Position numbers and translations under genes: made by a program
The notes under the pieces: generated by a model
Database searches by the model: none
Seen by the model: only the letters and a program-made list of their open reading frames with translations
Told to the model about the DNA's origin: nothing
Shown: positions 1 to 7,133 of the stretch, in pieces
How the letters are laid out: each line of letters begins with the position of its first letter
How positions within the stretch are numbered: position 1 is the first letter of the stretch
Source: Candidatus Methanomethylicaceae archaeon
GTDB lineage: Archaea; Thermoproteota; Methanomethylicia; Methanomethylicales; Methanomethylicaceae
DNA length: 43,135 nt
NCBI GenBank assembly: GCA_025057955.1
Contig: JANXER010000006.1
Location: 1-43,135 of the forward strand
Direction of reading: 5' to 3'

Positions 1-21
1 AGTATGGAAATTATTATTTGA
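1..21 (+). CDS. 3' end of an upstream gene (partial)
   Basis: The first seven codons of frame 1 are open and end in TGA at 19-21, one or two bases before the start of the next gene. This spacing is typical of the tight operons here, so it is probably the tail of a coding sequence beginning outside the window. Only six residues (SMEIII) are visible, so no product can be proposed, and the reading could be chance. Confidence 0.3.
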   Translation, partial: SMEIII

Positions 22-25
22 GTTG

Positions 26-547
26 ATGAAAGCCTTCATCACAGGAAGGCCAGGAGTAGGAAAATCCACTGTATTAAGAGAAGTTATGTTAATTCTAAGG
101 GATAGAGGTTGGAGAATTGGAGGAATAATCTGTCCAGAGATTCGAAGAAATGGTAGAAGAATTGGATTTGAAATAGTTGATGTAGCCTCAAACAATAGAG
201 GAATTTTAGCCTCCACAGATATTCATGGAGGACCTATGGTAGGGCGCTATTATGTGAATTTAAGAGATTTAGAGGAAATTGCCATTCCTTCGATTAGAAA
301 ATCCATGGAGGAATACGATTTAACAGTAATTGATGAGATAGGACCAATGGAGCTAAAAAGTAGAAAGTTTCATGATTTAGTATATGAAGTGTTAGCTAGC
401 GATAAATCAATATTGGCTGTTCTTCATAAATCGCTAGTTGAAACCTTTTCCATGAGGTTTTCTAAGATCAAAGTTTTCGAAGTTAATGAAATAAATAGAA
501 GATATATAGCCAAGGAAATTGCGAACTACTTCGTGAGGAGATTGTGA
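26..547 (+). CDS. THEP1-family nucleoside-triphosphatase
   Basis: Small P-loop NTPase of the THEP1 family, whose members hydrolyse NTPs; the cellular role in archaea is unclear. A Walker A motif GRPGVGKST lies near residues 7-15. The family signature DEIGPMEL, combining Walker B with the following residues, lies near 103-110. The length of about 173 residues is normal for the family. ATG at 26 is preceded directly by a TTG at 23, and either could be used. The TGA stop is followed at once by the TTG start of trm1, so the two are probably cotranscribed. The family is clear; the substrate is not. Confidence 0.88.
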   Translation: MKAFITGRPGVGKSTVLREVMLILRDRGWRIGGIICPEIRRNGRRIGFEIVDVASNNRGILASTDIHGGPMVGRYYVNLRDLEEIAIPSIRKSMEEYDLTVIDEIGPMELKSRKFHDLVYEVLASDKSILAVLHKSLVETFSMRFSKIKVFEVNEINRRYIAKEIANYFVRRL

Positions 548-1717
548 TTGCGCTTAATTAAAGTAAAAGAAGGAACAACAATTCTACTAGTTCCTGATTT
601 CTCAGAATATTTCAGAAAGGGCAGCTATGATCCATCAAGAGCTACTGTATTCTATAATCCAAAGATGGAGTTCAGTAGAGATATTGGAGTTATGGTCTTA
701 AGGGAAATTGCTAAAAATAGAGGTAATTTGCTTATATGCGATCCTCTTGCAGGTATGGGTGCTAGGGGAATAAGATATACAAAGGAAGTTGGAGGAATTT
801 CTAAGTGTATAATTAATGATATCAATAAAAGTGCCATTCCTATTATAATGGAGAACATCAAAATTAATAATCTTGAAAATATTGTAGAAGTGGAATGTAA
901 GGATGCAAATTTATTATTAATAGAGCATTCAAAGCGAGGAGAAAGATTTGATTTCATAGACTTGGATCCATTTGGTTCTCCAGTTAATTTCTTTGATGCC
1001 TCAATTAGAGCATTAAAAAATGGAGGAATATTAGCATTTACTGCAACTGATACAGCTCCACTCTGTGGAGTTTATCAAAAAGCATGCTTTAGAAAATATG
1101 GTGCTATATCTATTAAGACTGAATTTTGTCATGAAGTTGGTTTGAGAATTCTTCTTGGAAGCTTTGTTCAAGCTTCAATTAAACACGATTTTGGAGTAGA
1201 AGTATTACTTTCCTACAGCGTAGATCACTATTTTAGAGCATATGTTAGGCTTGATTTAGGCGCAAGAAAGGCCGATGCATCTGCTTCATTGCTTGGTTAT
1301 ATTCTCTATTGCGAAAAATGTGGATGGAGAACTTCAACTCATTTAAATGAAAGAATGATTAATGATTGTCCAAGCTGTTTACTAGAGGTTAAAAGAGTAG
1401 GTCCGCTATGGCTGGGTAAGATCGCTAATAGAGAATTTTTAATCTCAATTAATAATCAAAATATATCGGAGCTTAATACTTATAGGAGAATCAAGAAACT
1501 AATGGATTTGCTTATTGAAGAATGCGAAATGCCAATAACTTATTTCTCAGTGGATAGAATTTGCAGTAGATTGAAGATATCTCCTCCTCCAATCTCTTCC
1601 ATTATTGAGAAGCTCAGAGGGATGGGATATAGAGCAAGCAGAACTCATTTTAATTCAAAGGGGTTCAAGACAGAAGCTCCTATGGAAATGATAGTGGATA
1701 TAATTTTGAGGCGGTAA
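548..1717 (+). CDS. trm1: tRNA (guanine(26)-N(2))-dimethyltransferase Trm1
   Basis: Methylates the N2 of G26 in tRNA using S-adenosylmethionine. The N-terminal part has the substrate-entry sequence with FYNPKMEFSRD (about 35-45). The SAM-binding DPLAGMGARG follows at 65-74 and the catalytic-type DLDPFGSP at 138-145. The C-terminal half has a small zinc-binding region with CEKCGWRT and NDCPSC, as in the archaeal Pyrococcus enzyme. The length (389) is typical. Translation starts at TTG 548, immediately after the preceding stop, with no room for an alternative upstream. It probably shares a transcript with the THEP1 gene. Confidence 0.95.
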   Translation: MRLIKVKEGTTILLVPDFSEYFRKGSYDPSRATVFYNPKMEFSRDIGVMVLREIAKNRGNLLICDPLAGMGARGIRYTKEVGGISKCIINDINKSAIPIIMENIKINNLENIVEVECKDANLLLIEHSKRGERFDFIDLDPFGSPVNFFDASIRALKNGGILAFTATDTAPLCGVYQKACFRKYGAISIKTEFCHEVGLRILLGSFVQASIKHDFGVEVLLSYSVDHYFRAYVRLDLGARKADASASLLGYILYCEKCGWRTSTHLNERMINDCPSCLLEVKRVGPLWLGKIANREFLISINNQNISELNTYRRIKKLMDLLIEECEMPITYFSVDRICSRLKISPPPISSIIEKLRGMGYRASRTHFNSKGFKTEAPMEMIVDIILRR

Positions 1718-1760
1718 ATTTTTAAGTAGTTTCTCAATTAATCTCTTTGGTGAAAAAATT

Positions 1761-1910
1761 ATGCCATCTCATGGCTCGCTTACAAAAGCAGGAAAAGTAA
1801 GATCGCAAACTCCAAAAATCCCGGCTAAGGAGAGAAAGGGACCTAGGCCAATTCATAGAAATAGAAGAAATTACAAACGTAGAATTTTGAACGCAGAACA
1901 AGCTAAATGA
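1761..1910 (+). CDS. 30S ribosomal protein eS30
   Basis: A 49-codon gene running from ATG 1761 to TGA 1910. The product starts MPSHGSLTKAGKVRSQTPK and ends in an Arg/Lys-rich tail with NRRNYKRR. This matches the HGSLxRAGKVRxQTPK pattern of eukaryotic and archaeal eS30 (S30e), a small-subunit protein near the decoding centre. A TATA-like stretch (about 1717-1727) lies roughly 35 nt upstream, giving a short leader. eS30 is known from TACK/Asgard archaea and eukaryotes and is generally missing from Euryarchaeota, so this tiny gene helps place the organism. Confidence 0.9.
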   Translation: MPSHGSLTKAGKVRSQTPKIPAKERKGPRPIHRNRRNYKRRILNAEQAK

Positions 1911-1943
1911 TTTTTCTCAATTCATAAAATTACAATAGTTAGG

Positions 1944-1951
1944 TTTAAATA
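1944..1951 (+). promoter_or_regulatory. TATA box for the decarboxylase gene
   Basis: TTTAAATA lies about 65 nt before the GTG start at 2009. Transcription would begin near 1975, giving a leader of roughly 30 nt that contains a TAGGAGGAT Shine-Dalgarno-like sequence near 1988-1996. Assigned by eye. Confidence 0.45.
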
Positions 1952-2008
1952 CTACTAGCTTTCTGCTCAAAAATAGAAGTCCTAAAATAGGAGGATCTTG
2001 AAGCAAAA

Positions 2009-2386
2009 GTGACTCAAGTGCATTTAAATCAAATAATAGGAAAACATATATACGCAAATCTATATGGTTGCGACCCAACCCTTATTGACGATGAAGCCTT
2101 TTTAAGAAACCTCATAATAGATGCTGCCAAGATTGCAAAAATGAACATTTGGGACATAAAGACCTGGAGATTTGGCGGAGAGAAAGGCGGAATTTCTGCA
2201 ATAGCTCTAATTTTAGAAAGCCACATTGCAATACATACTTGGAAGGAATACAATTATGCCACTGTGGATATATTTACATGTGGAGAGAAAAGCGATCCTG
2301 AACTTGCTCTCAATTACATAATCTCTAAAATTAATCCAAAGTACATTACAAGGGGCTTTGCAGATCGATCTGGCTCTATATTTTGA
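2009..2386 (+). CDS. speD: Pyruvoyl-dependent AdoMet decarboxylase family proenzyme (AdoMetDC or ArgDC)
   Basis: Makes decarboxylated SAM (or agmatine) for polyamine synthesis. The proenzyme self-cleaves before a serine that becomes the pyruvoyl group. The cleavage site is E70-S71 in LESHIAIHTW, with His76 and Cys91 (IFTCG) also conserved. The length of 125 residues fits prokaryotic SpeD. In Sulfolobus a close paralogue of SpeD is an arginine decarboxylase, and the two cannot be separated safely by eye, so the substrate is uncertain. The GTG start at 2009 follows a GGAGGAT site at a somewhat long distance; GTG 2018 is an alternative. The gene ends in a T8 run and faces proS tail to tail. Confidence 0.85.
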   Translation: MTQVHLNQIIGKHIYANLYGCDPTLIDDEAFLRNLIIDAAKIAKMNIWDIKTWRFGGEKGGISAIALILESHIAIHTWKEYNYATVDIFTCGEKSDPELALNYIISKINPKYITRGFADRSGSIF

Positions 2387-2394
2387 TTTTTTTT
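2387..2394 (+). terminator. Poly-T terminator after the decarboxylase gene
   Basis: Eight consecutive T residues directly follow the TGA stop at 2384-2386 and run into the stop codon of the convergent proS. U-rich tracts of this kind end archaeal transcripts. There is no obvious hairpin. Confidence 0.5.
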
Positions 2395-3829
2395 AATATG
2401 ATTTTGCCACTCTAACCCAATTTACTGCAGCAACTTTGCAATTTACACAAGAACTAATGGGCTTTTCCTCCATATTATATGGTACACCAAGAATCCTTCC
2501 ATCCATTTTTGTTTCTATTTCTTGTCCACAAGAATCCTTTCCACACCATGGAATCTCTACAATTCCTCCTTTGCTATTCAATGTATCTTTAGCCTTTTCA
2601 ATTTCACTCTCTCTAAAGATATGCTCAAAAAGCCAGCTCTTTCCTCGCTCTCTTAAATTACTATCTATAGTCCTTAGAAGTTTTTTCACCTCTTCTACTA
2701 TATATTTCCTCTCAATTGTTATTTTTTCCAGAGTATCTCTTCTAACTAATACTACTGTATTCCTTTCAAGGTCTCTTGGACCAATTTCTACTCTTATTGG
2801 AACCCCTCTAAGTTCCCATTTGAAATATTTGCTACCAGGAGTCTCCTCCCTATTTTCATCGATTATTACCCTCAATCCTTCATCATATAGCGCCTCTCTT
2901 ACCTCTTTGCATACTTTAATAATATCTTCTTCTCTTCCTTTGTAAACTATTGGTATTACTACCACTTGAATTGGTGCAACTATACTAGGTAAAACTAGAC
3001 CATGATCATCTCCATGTATTGCCAATAATGCTGCTATGACTCTTTCGGAAATTCCATAACATGTTTGCCAAACGTACTCATAATTTCCTTCTGCATTCAT
3101 GTATTTTATATCGAAAGCCCTCGCAAATCCCTGCCCTAAAAAGTGAACAGTGCCTATTTGCAAAACTTTTCCATCTGGCATTATTGTATCAAAAGCAACA
3201 GAGTACTCCGCCCCTGGAAACTTATCCCATCTTGGCCTTATAGATACAACAAAAGGAATTCCCAATTTCTCAAAAATTCTACTATATATCTCTACACCCT
3301 CCCTTACTTGATTTTCAGCCTCCTTCTTTGTAGCATGTGCAGTATGTGCCTCCTTAAAGGTAGTAATCTCTCGTACTCTTATCATAGGCTTAGTGGCTTT
3401 TGTCTCATATCTAAATACATTAACTATTTGAAAAATTTTCACTGGTAGATCAGAATAACCTTTTATCCATAGTTGGAACATTGGGTATATTGAAGTTTCA
3501 CTTGTAGGTCTTAATGCAAGCCTTACATCCAATGGTGTAGTTCCACCGTATGTTATCCAAAAAACTTGTCCTTCAAAATTTCTAATATGCTCTCCTTCTT
3601 TTTTCAATAGATACTCTGGTATTAGAGTTGGAAATAGTACTTCTTCGTGTCCAGTTTTTATTAATTCTTCTCTTATAATTTCTAAAACCTCTCTCCTTAT
3701 TTTAAATCCATAGGGCATCCATATTCCAGTGCCCTTTACAGGATATCTTGTATCATATATTGGAATTTCGAATATGACTTTATGAAACCATTCACTGAAG
3801 TTACTCAACCATTGATTTCTACTAGGCAT
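2393..3829 (-). CDS. proS: Prolyl-tRNA synthetase, archaeal/eukaryotic type
   Basis: Class IIa synthetase charging tRNA-Pro. Visible elements are the motif 1 region with VKGTGIWMPYGFKI, class II motif 2 with FRYETKATKPMIRVRE, the TFKEAHTAHAT proline-binding segment, and the anticodon-binding domain. The C-terminal zinc-like domain has four cysteines (CGKDSCG and CVNC). The length of about 478 matches archaeal ProS rather than the longer bacterial type with an editing insertion. Two ATGs are adjacent (3832 and 3829); GGGGAG at 3835-3840 favours 3829. The start lies inside the 3' end of the endonuclease Q gene, so the two are translationally coupled. Confidence 0.96.
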   Translation of the reverse strand: MPSRNQWLSNFSEWFHKVIFEIPIYDTRYPVKGTGIWMPYGFKIRREVLEIIREELIKTGHEEVLFPTLIPEYLLKKEGEHIRNFEGQVFWITYGGTTPLDVRLALRPTSETSIYPMFQLWIKGYSDLPVKIFQIVNVFRYETKATKPMIRVREITTFKEAHTAHATKKEAENQVREGVEIYSRIFEKLGIPFVVSIRPRWDKFPGAEYSVAFDTIMPDGKVLQIGTVHFLGQGFARAFDIKYMNAEGNYEYVWQTCYGISERVIAALLAIHGDDHGLVLPSIVAPIQVVVIPIVYKGREEDIIKVCKEVREALYDEGLRVIIDENREETPGSKYFKWELRGVPIRVEIGPRDLERNTVVLVRRDTLEKITIERKYIVEEVKKLLRTIDSNLRERGKSWLFEHIFRESEIEKAKDTLNSKGGIVEIPWCGKDSCGQEIETKMDGRILGVPYNMEEKPISSCVNCKVAAVNWVRVAKSY

Positions 3830-5072
3830 CATTCTCCCCTTCCATATAATCCTCCAGAGTCTTAGGTCTCTTAAATTCTATTCCAAATAGTTTAATTTTT
3901 CCATAAACTCCATCATAGCCAGGAATAATGGAAATCTTATTTTCTCTATTCATTAAAATTAGCTCCACAATTTCTTTACTACACACTCTTTCAAGCTCCT
4001 CCTTAGGAGCCTCCAGAAGTACTTTAAACTCACTGCCGATTTTTCCTACGATCTCCCAATAGGCTTTTTGAACATCATTTGAAAATGGATATCTATCAAT
4101 TGAAGCAGCTATCAGGTCATTTAATGGCAAAAGTCTTATGAAGTTCTGTCTATTTCTTGGGCTTTCTCCCTCAGCTCTATCAGCTAATTCCTCAACCCTT
4201 TCTGCAACACCTTTTGTCATTCTCTTTCCACATATTGGGCATATTCCCTTAATCCTAATGGAATCTTTTGGTGGCATTGAAATTCCACATTTTCTATGAC
4301 CAGTCCAATGATATTTTCCATAAGCAGGATCAACTTCTATTGTTGTTACTTTTTCTTTATGGAACATTATGGCATTTACAATCTCTCTATAACTAACCTC
4401 ATTAACCTCAATTATATTAGCCTCTCTTCCAATTTTCAAAGGGCTATGACTATCGCTATTTGACACTAATGTATATGAATCGAGAGCACTAACTCTCCAG
4501 TTCATGGGAGGATCTGAGGAAAGCCCTGTTTCTAGAGCATATATATGAGGGGTTTGATCTTCATAACACTCCTCAATTTTATTCACCCCTCCTCTATCTC
4601 CAAATAGAGAGAACCAAGGAGTCCAAATATGAGCAGGAATTACCAAACAATCCTCTCCAAACTCCACAACCTCCTCCACTAATTGTGCTCCACTCATGGA
4701 CAAATTTGGCCTACCATCAACTTCTAAATCTCCATAAGTGGCTAGCCTCCTTGAGAGCTCTTCAGCAATATCAATTGATGGTAATAATATTAAATGATGT
4801 ATTCTGCGAATTTTCCCATCATATTCAAAATTTGTACAAACCTCTCCGCTTATTATGAATTTTGTATTTCCTCCTTCAATTCCATAAAGATTATCTTCTT
4901 CCTTCATCAATTCCTTCAACTTCTCCCTCCATTTTGGATGAGTGAAATCACCAGTCCCCAATACATTTATTCCTTTCATCATTGCCACTCTATCTAGAGT
5001 CTTTAAACTCATATCTTCACTAGTTGCTCTACTGTATGAGCTATGAATATGTAAGTCCACAACAATCCTCAT
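3822..5072 (-). CDS. Endonuclease Q (PHP-domain nuclease for deaminated DNA)
   Basis: EndoQ-family enzyme. Characterised Thermococcus members nick DNA 5' of deaminated bases such as uracil and hypoxanthine. The N-terminal PHP metal-binding motifs are visible: VDLHIHSSYS at the start, GDFTHP, HLILLP, IPAHIWTPW and SNSDSHS. A zinc-binding segment (RKCG ... CPICGKR) sits in the middle. The C-terminal PGYDGVYG is a family hallmark. ATG 5072 (MRIVVDLH) is preferred over a TTG 12 nt upstream because it suits a leaderless message from a TATA-like sequence near 5091-5099. The gene overlaps proS by 8-11 nt. Confidence 0.9.
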   Translation of the reverse strand: MRIVVDLHIHSSYSRATSEDMSLKTLDRVAMMKGINVLGTGDFTHPKWREKLKELMKEEDNLYGIEGGNTKFIISGEVCTNFEYDGKIRRIHHLILLPSIDIAEELSRRLATYGDLEVDGRPNLSMSGAQLVEEVVEFGEDCLVIPAHIWTPWFSLFGDRGGVNKIEECYEDQTPHIYALETGLSSDPPMNWRVSALDSYTLVSNSDSHSPLKIGREANIIEVNEVSYREIVNAIMFHKEKVTTIEVDPAYGKYHWTGHRKCGISMPPKDSIRIKGICPICGKRMTKGVAERVEELADRAEGESPRNRQNFIRLLPLNDLIAASIDRYPFSNDVQKAYWEIVGKIGSEFKVLLEAPKEELERVCSKEIVELILMNRENKISIIPGYDGVYGKIKLFGIEFKRPKTLEDYMEGENDA

Positions 5073-5103
5073 AAATAATCTCAAAAACTATTAATATTCC
5101 CTT

Positions 5104-5111
5104 GTTATAAA
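5104..5111 (+). promoter_or_regulatory. TATA box for the hydrogenase operon
   Basis: GTTATAAA-type sequence about 30 nt before ATG 5138, in the 65-nt divergent region shared with endonuclease Q. It is the only good promoter candidate seen before the hydrogenase genes and may serve the whole run to 22028. Assigned by eye. Confidence 0.45.
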
Positions 5112-5137
5112 CTAATTGCTATAAGGACGTGTAGGAG

Positions 5138-5422
5138 ATGGCGCCCCCCCTCTTTGCCAGATTTTACATTAATGGTCAGGCTCTATATGATAAGATAAAG
5201 GAAGTTGCAAAAGCTCAAAATTATCATATAGCATATGAAGATCCTTCAAATAAAACCATTCATCTTCATAAAAGAGTCCCTGGAAGAACAGTACATCTTA
5301 TAATATATATCGGAGATGGAAAGGATAGAAGTATTGCAATAGATGTGAAACCTGGCTATGAGGGGATATACATGGATTTTGCAAGAAAGTTTCTTTTAGA
5401 ATTGAAGAAGGTTGCAAGGTGA
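5138..5422 (+). CDS. Unknown 94-residue protein leading the hydrogenase operon
   Basis: I do not recognise this protein. It is soluble, basic and apparently alpha/beta: a helix near residues 14-26, strands around HLHKR and HLIIYIGDG, and a final helix with FARKFLLELKKV. There are no cysteines and no membrane segments. Its TGA overlaps the GTG of the MrpE-like gene (GTGA), so it belongs to the hydrogenase operon and is translated first. The start region contains a run of seven C bases (5144-5150), so the second to fourth codons (GCG CCC CCC) are unusually GC-rich here. A regulatory, assembly or peripheral role is possible, but nothing in the sequence decides it. Confidence 0.7.
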   Translation: MAPPLFARFYINGQALYDKIKEVAKAQNYHIAYEDPSNKTIHLHKRVPGRTVHLIIYIGDGKDRSIAIDVKPGYEGIYMDFARKFLLELKKVAR

Positions 5423-5733
5423 TAATATTGTCAATCCTATGGGGTATTCGCTTTTGGTTAAGACTCATAAGAGAAATAATGTTATCAATAATAGATGTTT
5501 GTAAAAGATGTTGGAATGGTGATATAGATCCTGTAATTCAGAGAATAGACTCAATTCTTACTAAACCTCTTTCTCAAACAATGCTAGCTAATAGCATAAC
5601 ATATACTCCAGGTACAGTCACAATAGATGTGGAAGTTCCAAATAGAGTTCTTTATGTTGGTGTAATAAATCCGAGAAAGAGGGAGGAAATAATACCATTA
5701 GAACCTCATATTGAGAGGTGGATTGAGAAATGA
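5419..5733 (+). CDS. ehbA: Ehb/Mbh hydrogenase subunit, MrpE-like (EhbA)
   Basis: MrpE/MnhE-family subunit of the ion-translocating membrane arm. A short hydrophobic N-terminus (about 1-25) is followed by a soluble domain carrying the family signature LANSITYTPGTVTIDVE and a strand LYVGVINP. At 104 residues it is shorter than typical MnhE (about 160), mainly because the N-terminal membrane part is reduced. GTG 5419 overlaps the previous stop. The stop overlaps the next start by 4 nt, so coupling continues downstream. Confidence 0.82.
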   Translation: MIILSILWGIRFWLRLIREIMLSIIDVCKRCWNGDIDPVIQRIDSILTKPLSQTMLANSITYTPGTVTIDVEVPNRVLYVGVINPRKREEIIPLEPHIERWIEK

Positions 5734-6023
5734 CAGATATTTTAGCTTTAGCAGAGCTTACTTTCTTTTGGGGGGCGTTTACTTTCATGATTGCAACTGC
5801 ATTTGCTGGATTATGTGCAATTAGACTTGCATTGAAGGGTGAAGCGGTTACTTCACTCATGGGAGTAAGTGCTTTAACAACAGCAGCTGGTGTGAGCTTA
5901 TACTTAATACAAATTCTATTTGAAATTGAATTTGCAAGAGATACTGCTATTGCTTTACTTGTATTAGGTGCTGTTGGCACAATAATATTTGCAAGATTAT
6001 TTAGAATGGAGGAGGGAAAATGA
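5730..6023 (+). CDS. ehbB: Ehb/Mbh hydrogenase subunit, MrpF-like (EhbB)
   Basis: MrpF/MnhF-family membrane protein of 97 residues with three predicted transmembrane helices (about 8-30, 40-60 and 68-90). Polar residues around FARDTAIALLVLGAVGTI match the conserved ARD-x-A region of MrpF. It forms part of the small-subunit bundle next to the antiporter-like modules. ATGA-type overlaps at both ends tie it to its neighbours. Confidence 0.82.
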   Translation: MTDILALAELTFFWGAFTFMIATAFAGLCAIRLALKGEAVTSLMGVSALTTAAGVSLYLIQILFEIEFARDTAIALLVLGAVGTIIFARLFRMEEGK

Positions 6024-6502
6024 TAGAGGAAATTTTCGTATTTGTATATGCTATAATAGTAATCTTATTTGTTGGCTTAAATATAAGGAAAGGCTCTTTT
6101 ATTGTAGAGCCTACAAAATTACTATTTCTAGTCATCATTCTCTCTATTTTAGCAACAATGGTGTTATATCTTAGGGGGGTTGATTTATACTTAGCTATAA
6201 AAAGTATTGCTAAAATTGTAGCAGGTGGAATAATGTTCGCTGGAACATTGCCAATGATTTTGGCAGGCATTGGGCTATTTAGATTTGGTGATGAATTTGG
6301 CCCAAATATATTCTATGTGAGAAATCATATTGTTGGAGTTATTGATGCTGTAGCCTCATTAGTGATGATATTTGCAGGCCTTTTGATCTTCAGACTTGAT
6401 CTTGTGGCAGTAGGATTCTTCTTTTTTGTGCTTATTCCCTTCTGTGGAAATGCATTAGCTAATGCTTATTATTATTCCTATCAAAGGAGGCTTAGGGAAT
6501 GA
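6020..6502 (+). CDS. ehbC: Ehb/Mbh hydrogenase subunit, MrpG-like (EhbC)
   Basis: Membrane protein of 160 residues. The C-terminal half (about 75-150) is MrpG-like, with the hallmark GLFRFGDEFGPNIFYVRNH and following helices. The N-terminal 60-70 residues add two hydrophobic helices not found in stand-alone MnhG (about 100-120 residues). Similar lengthening occurs in hydrogenase-linked homologues, although I cannot compare alignments here. It overlaps its neighbours by 4 nt on both sides. Confidence 0.8.
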   Translation: MIEEIFVFVYAIIVILFVGLNIRKGSFIVEPTKLLFLVIILSILATMVLYLRGVDLYLAIKSIAKIVAGGIMFAGTLPMILAGIGLFRFGDEFGPNIFYVRNHIVGVIDAVASLVMIFAGLLIFRLDLVAVGFFFFVLIPFCGNALANAYYYSYQRRLRE

Positions 6503-6762
6503 TGGAACTATCTTCAAGCTTCATTGCAATGGGATATATTATGGTAATTGCCATAACTGTAGGAGCTATTGCAGCTTTGCTTCAGAAGGATTTAATTAGA
6601 GCTGCCTTCCTTTCTGGAGCTGAGAGTATTGCACTTGCCTTCTTCTTTCAAGCTCTATTAGCGCCAGATCTAGGTCTAACTCAAGCAATAGTAGGTACAG
6701 TTCTATTGCCTGGAATAATAATTCTTGGTATATTCAAAACTAGGAGGACTGAGGAAGATTGA
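6499..6762 (+). CDS. ehbD: Ehb/Mbh hydrogenase subunit, MbhD/DUF4040-like (EhbD)
   Basis: Membrane protein of 87 residues with three hydrophobic helices. It resembles the MbhD/DUF4040 family, which corresponds to a C-terminal piece of MrpA that became a separate subunit in membrane-bound hydrogenases. The conserved pattern QKDLIRAAFLSGAESIALAF and LTQAIVGT is present. Position between the G-like and C-like subunits is the same as in Ehb and Mbh operons. Confidence 0.82.
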   Translation: MMELSSSFIAMGYIMVIAITVGAIAALLQKDLIRAAFLSGAESIALAFFFQALLAPDLGLTQAIVGTVLLPGIIILGIFKTRRTEED

Positions 6763-7133
6763 TTGAAGTAACCATTCAATTACTAGGATTTATTGCGGCT
6801 GCTCTTCTTCTAATAATTGGCATAGCTGGAATGGTCTTTTTAGACAATATTATCAAAAAGATAATTGCCTTCACACTTCTATCTGATGGAGTTAATATAT
6901 TACTCGTGGCAATAGGTTATATTGAAGGTGGAGTTGTTCCAATCCTACTTCCCGGTATGTCAACTGTAGAATTTACAACTCATGCAGCCCTAGTATTTCC
7001 TGTGGGCATTGTTCTAACTAATATAGTAATTGGAGTAAGTACAACAGCCATTTTAGTTGCGCTAGCCATAATGCTCTATCGTAGATATGGAACTTTAAAG
7101 GCCTCTGTTGTATTGAAGGGTGAGCGCCGATGA
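6759..7133 (+). CDS. ehbE: Ehb/Mbh hydrogenase subunit, MrpC/NuoK-like (EhbE)
   Basis: NuoK/MrpC-family membrane subunit of 124 residues with three transmembrane helices. The typical NuoK-like segment DNIIKKIIAFTLLSDGVNILLV and a later HAALVFPVGIVLTNIVIG are visible. These proteins contribute carboxylates and lysines to the ion path next to the large antiporter-like subunit. TTG 6759 is the only start that overlaps the preceding stop (TTGA). Confidence 0.82.
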   Translation: MIEVTIQLLGFIAAALLLIIGIAGMVFLDNIIKKIIAFTLLSDGVNILLVAIGYIEGGVVPILLPGMSTVEFTTHAALVFPVGIVLTNIVIGVSTTAILVALAIMLYRRYGTLKASVVLKGERR

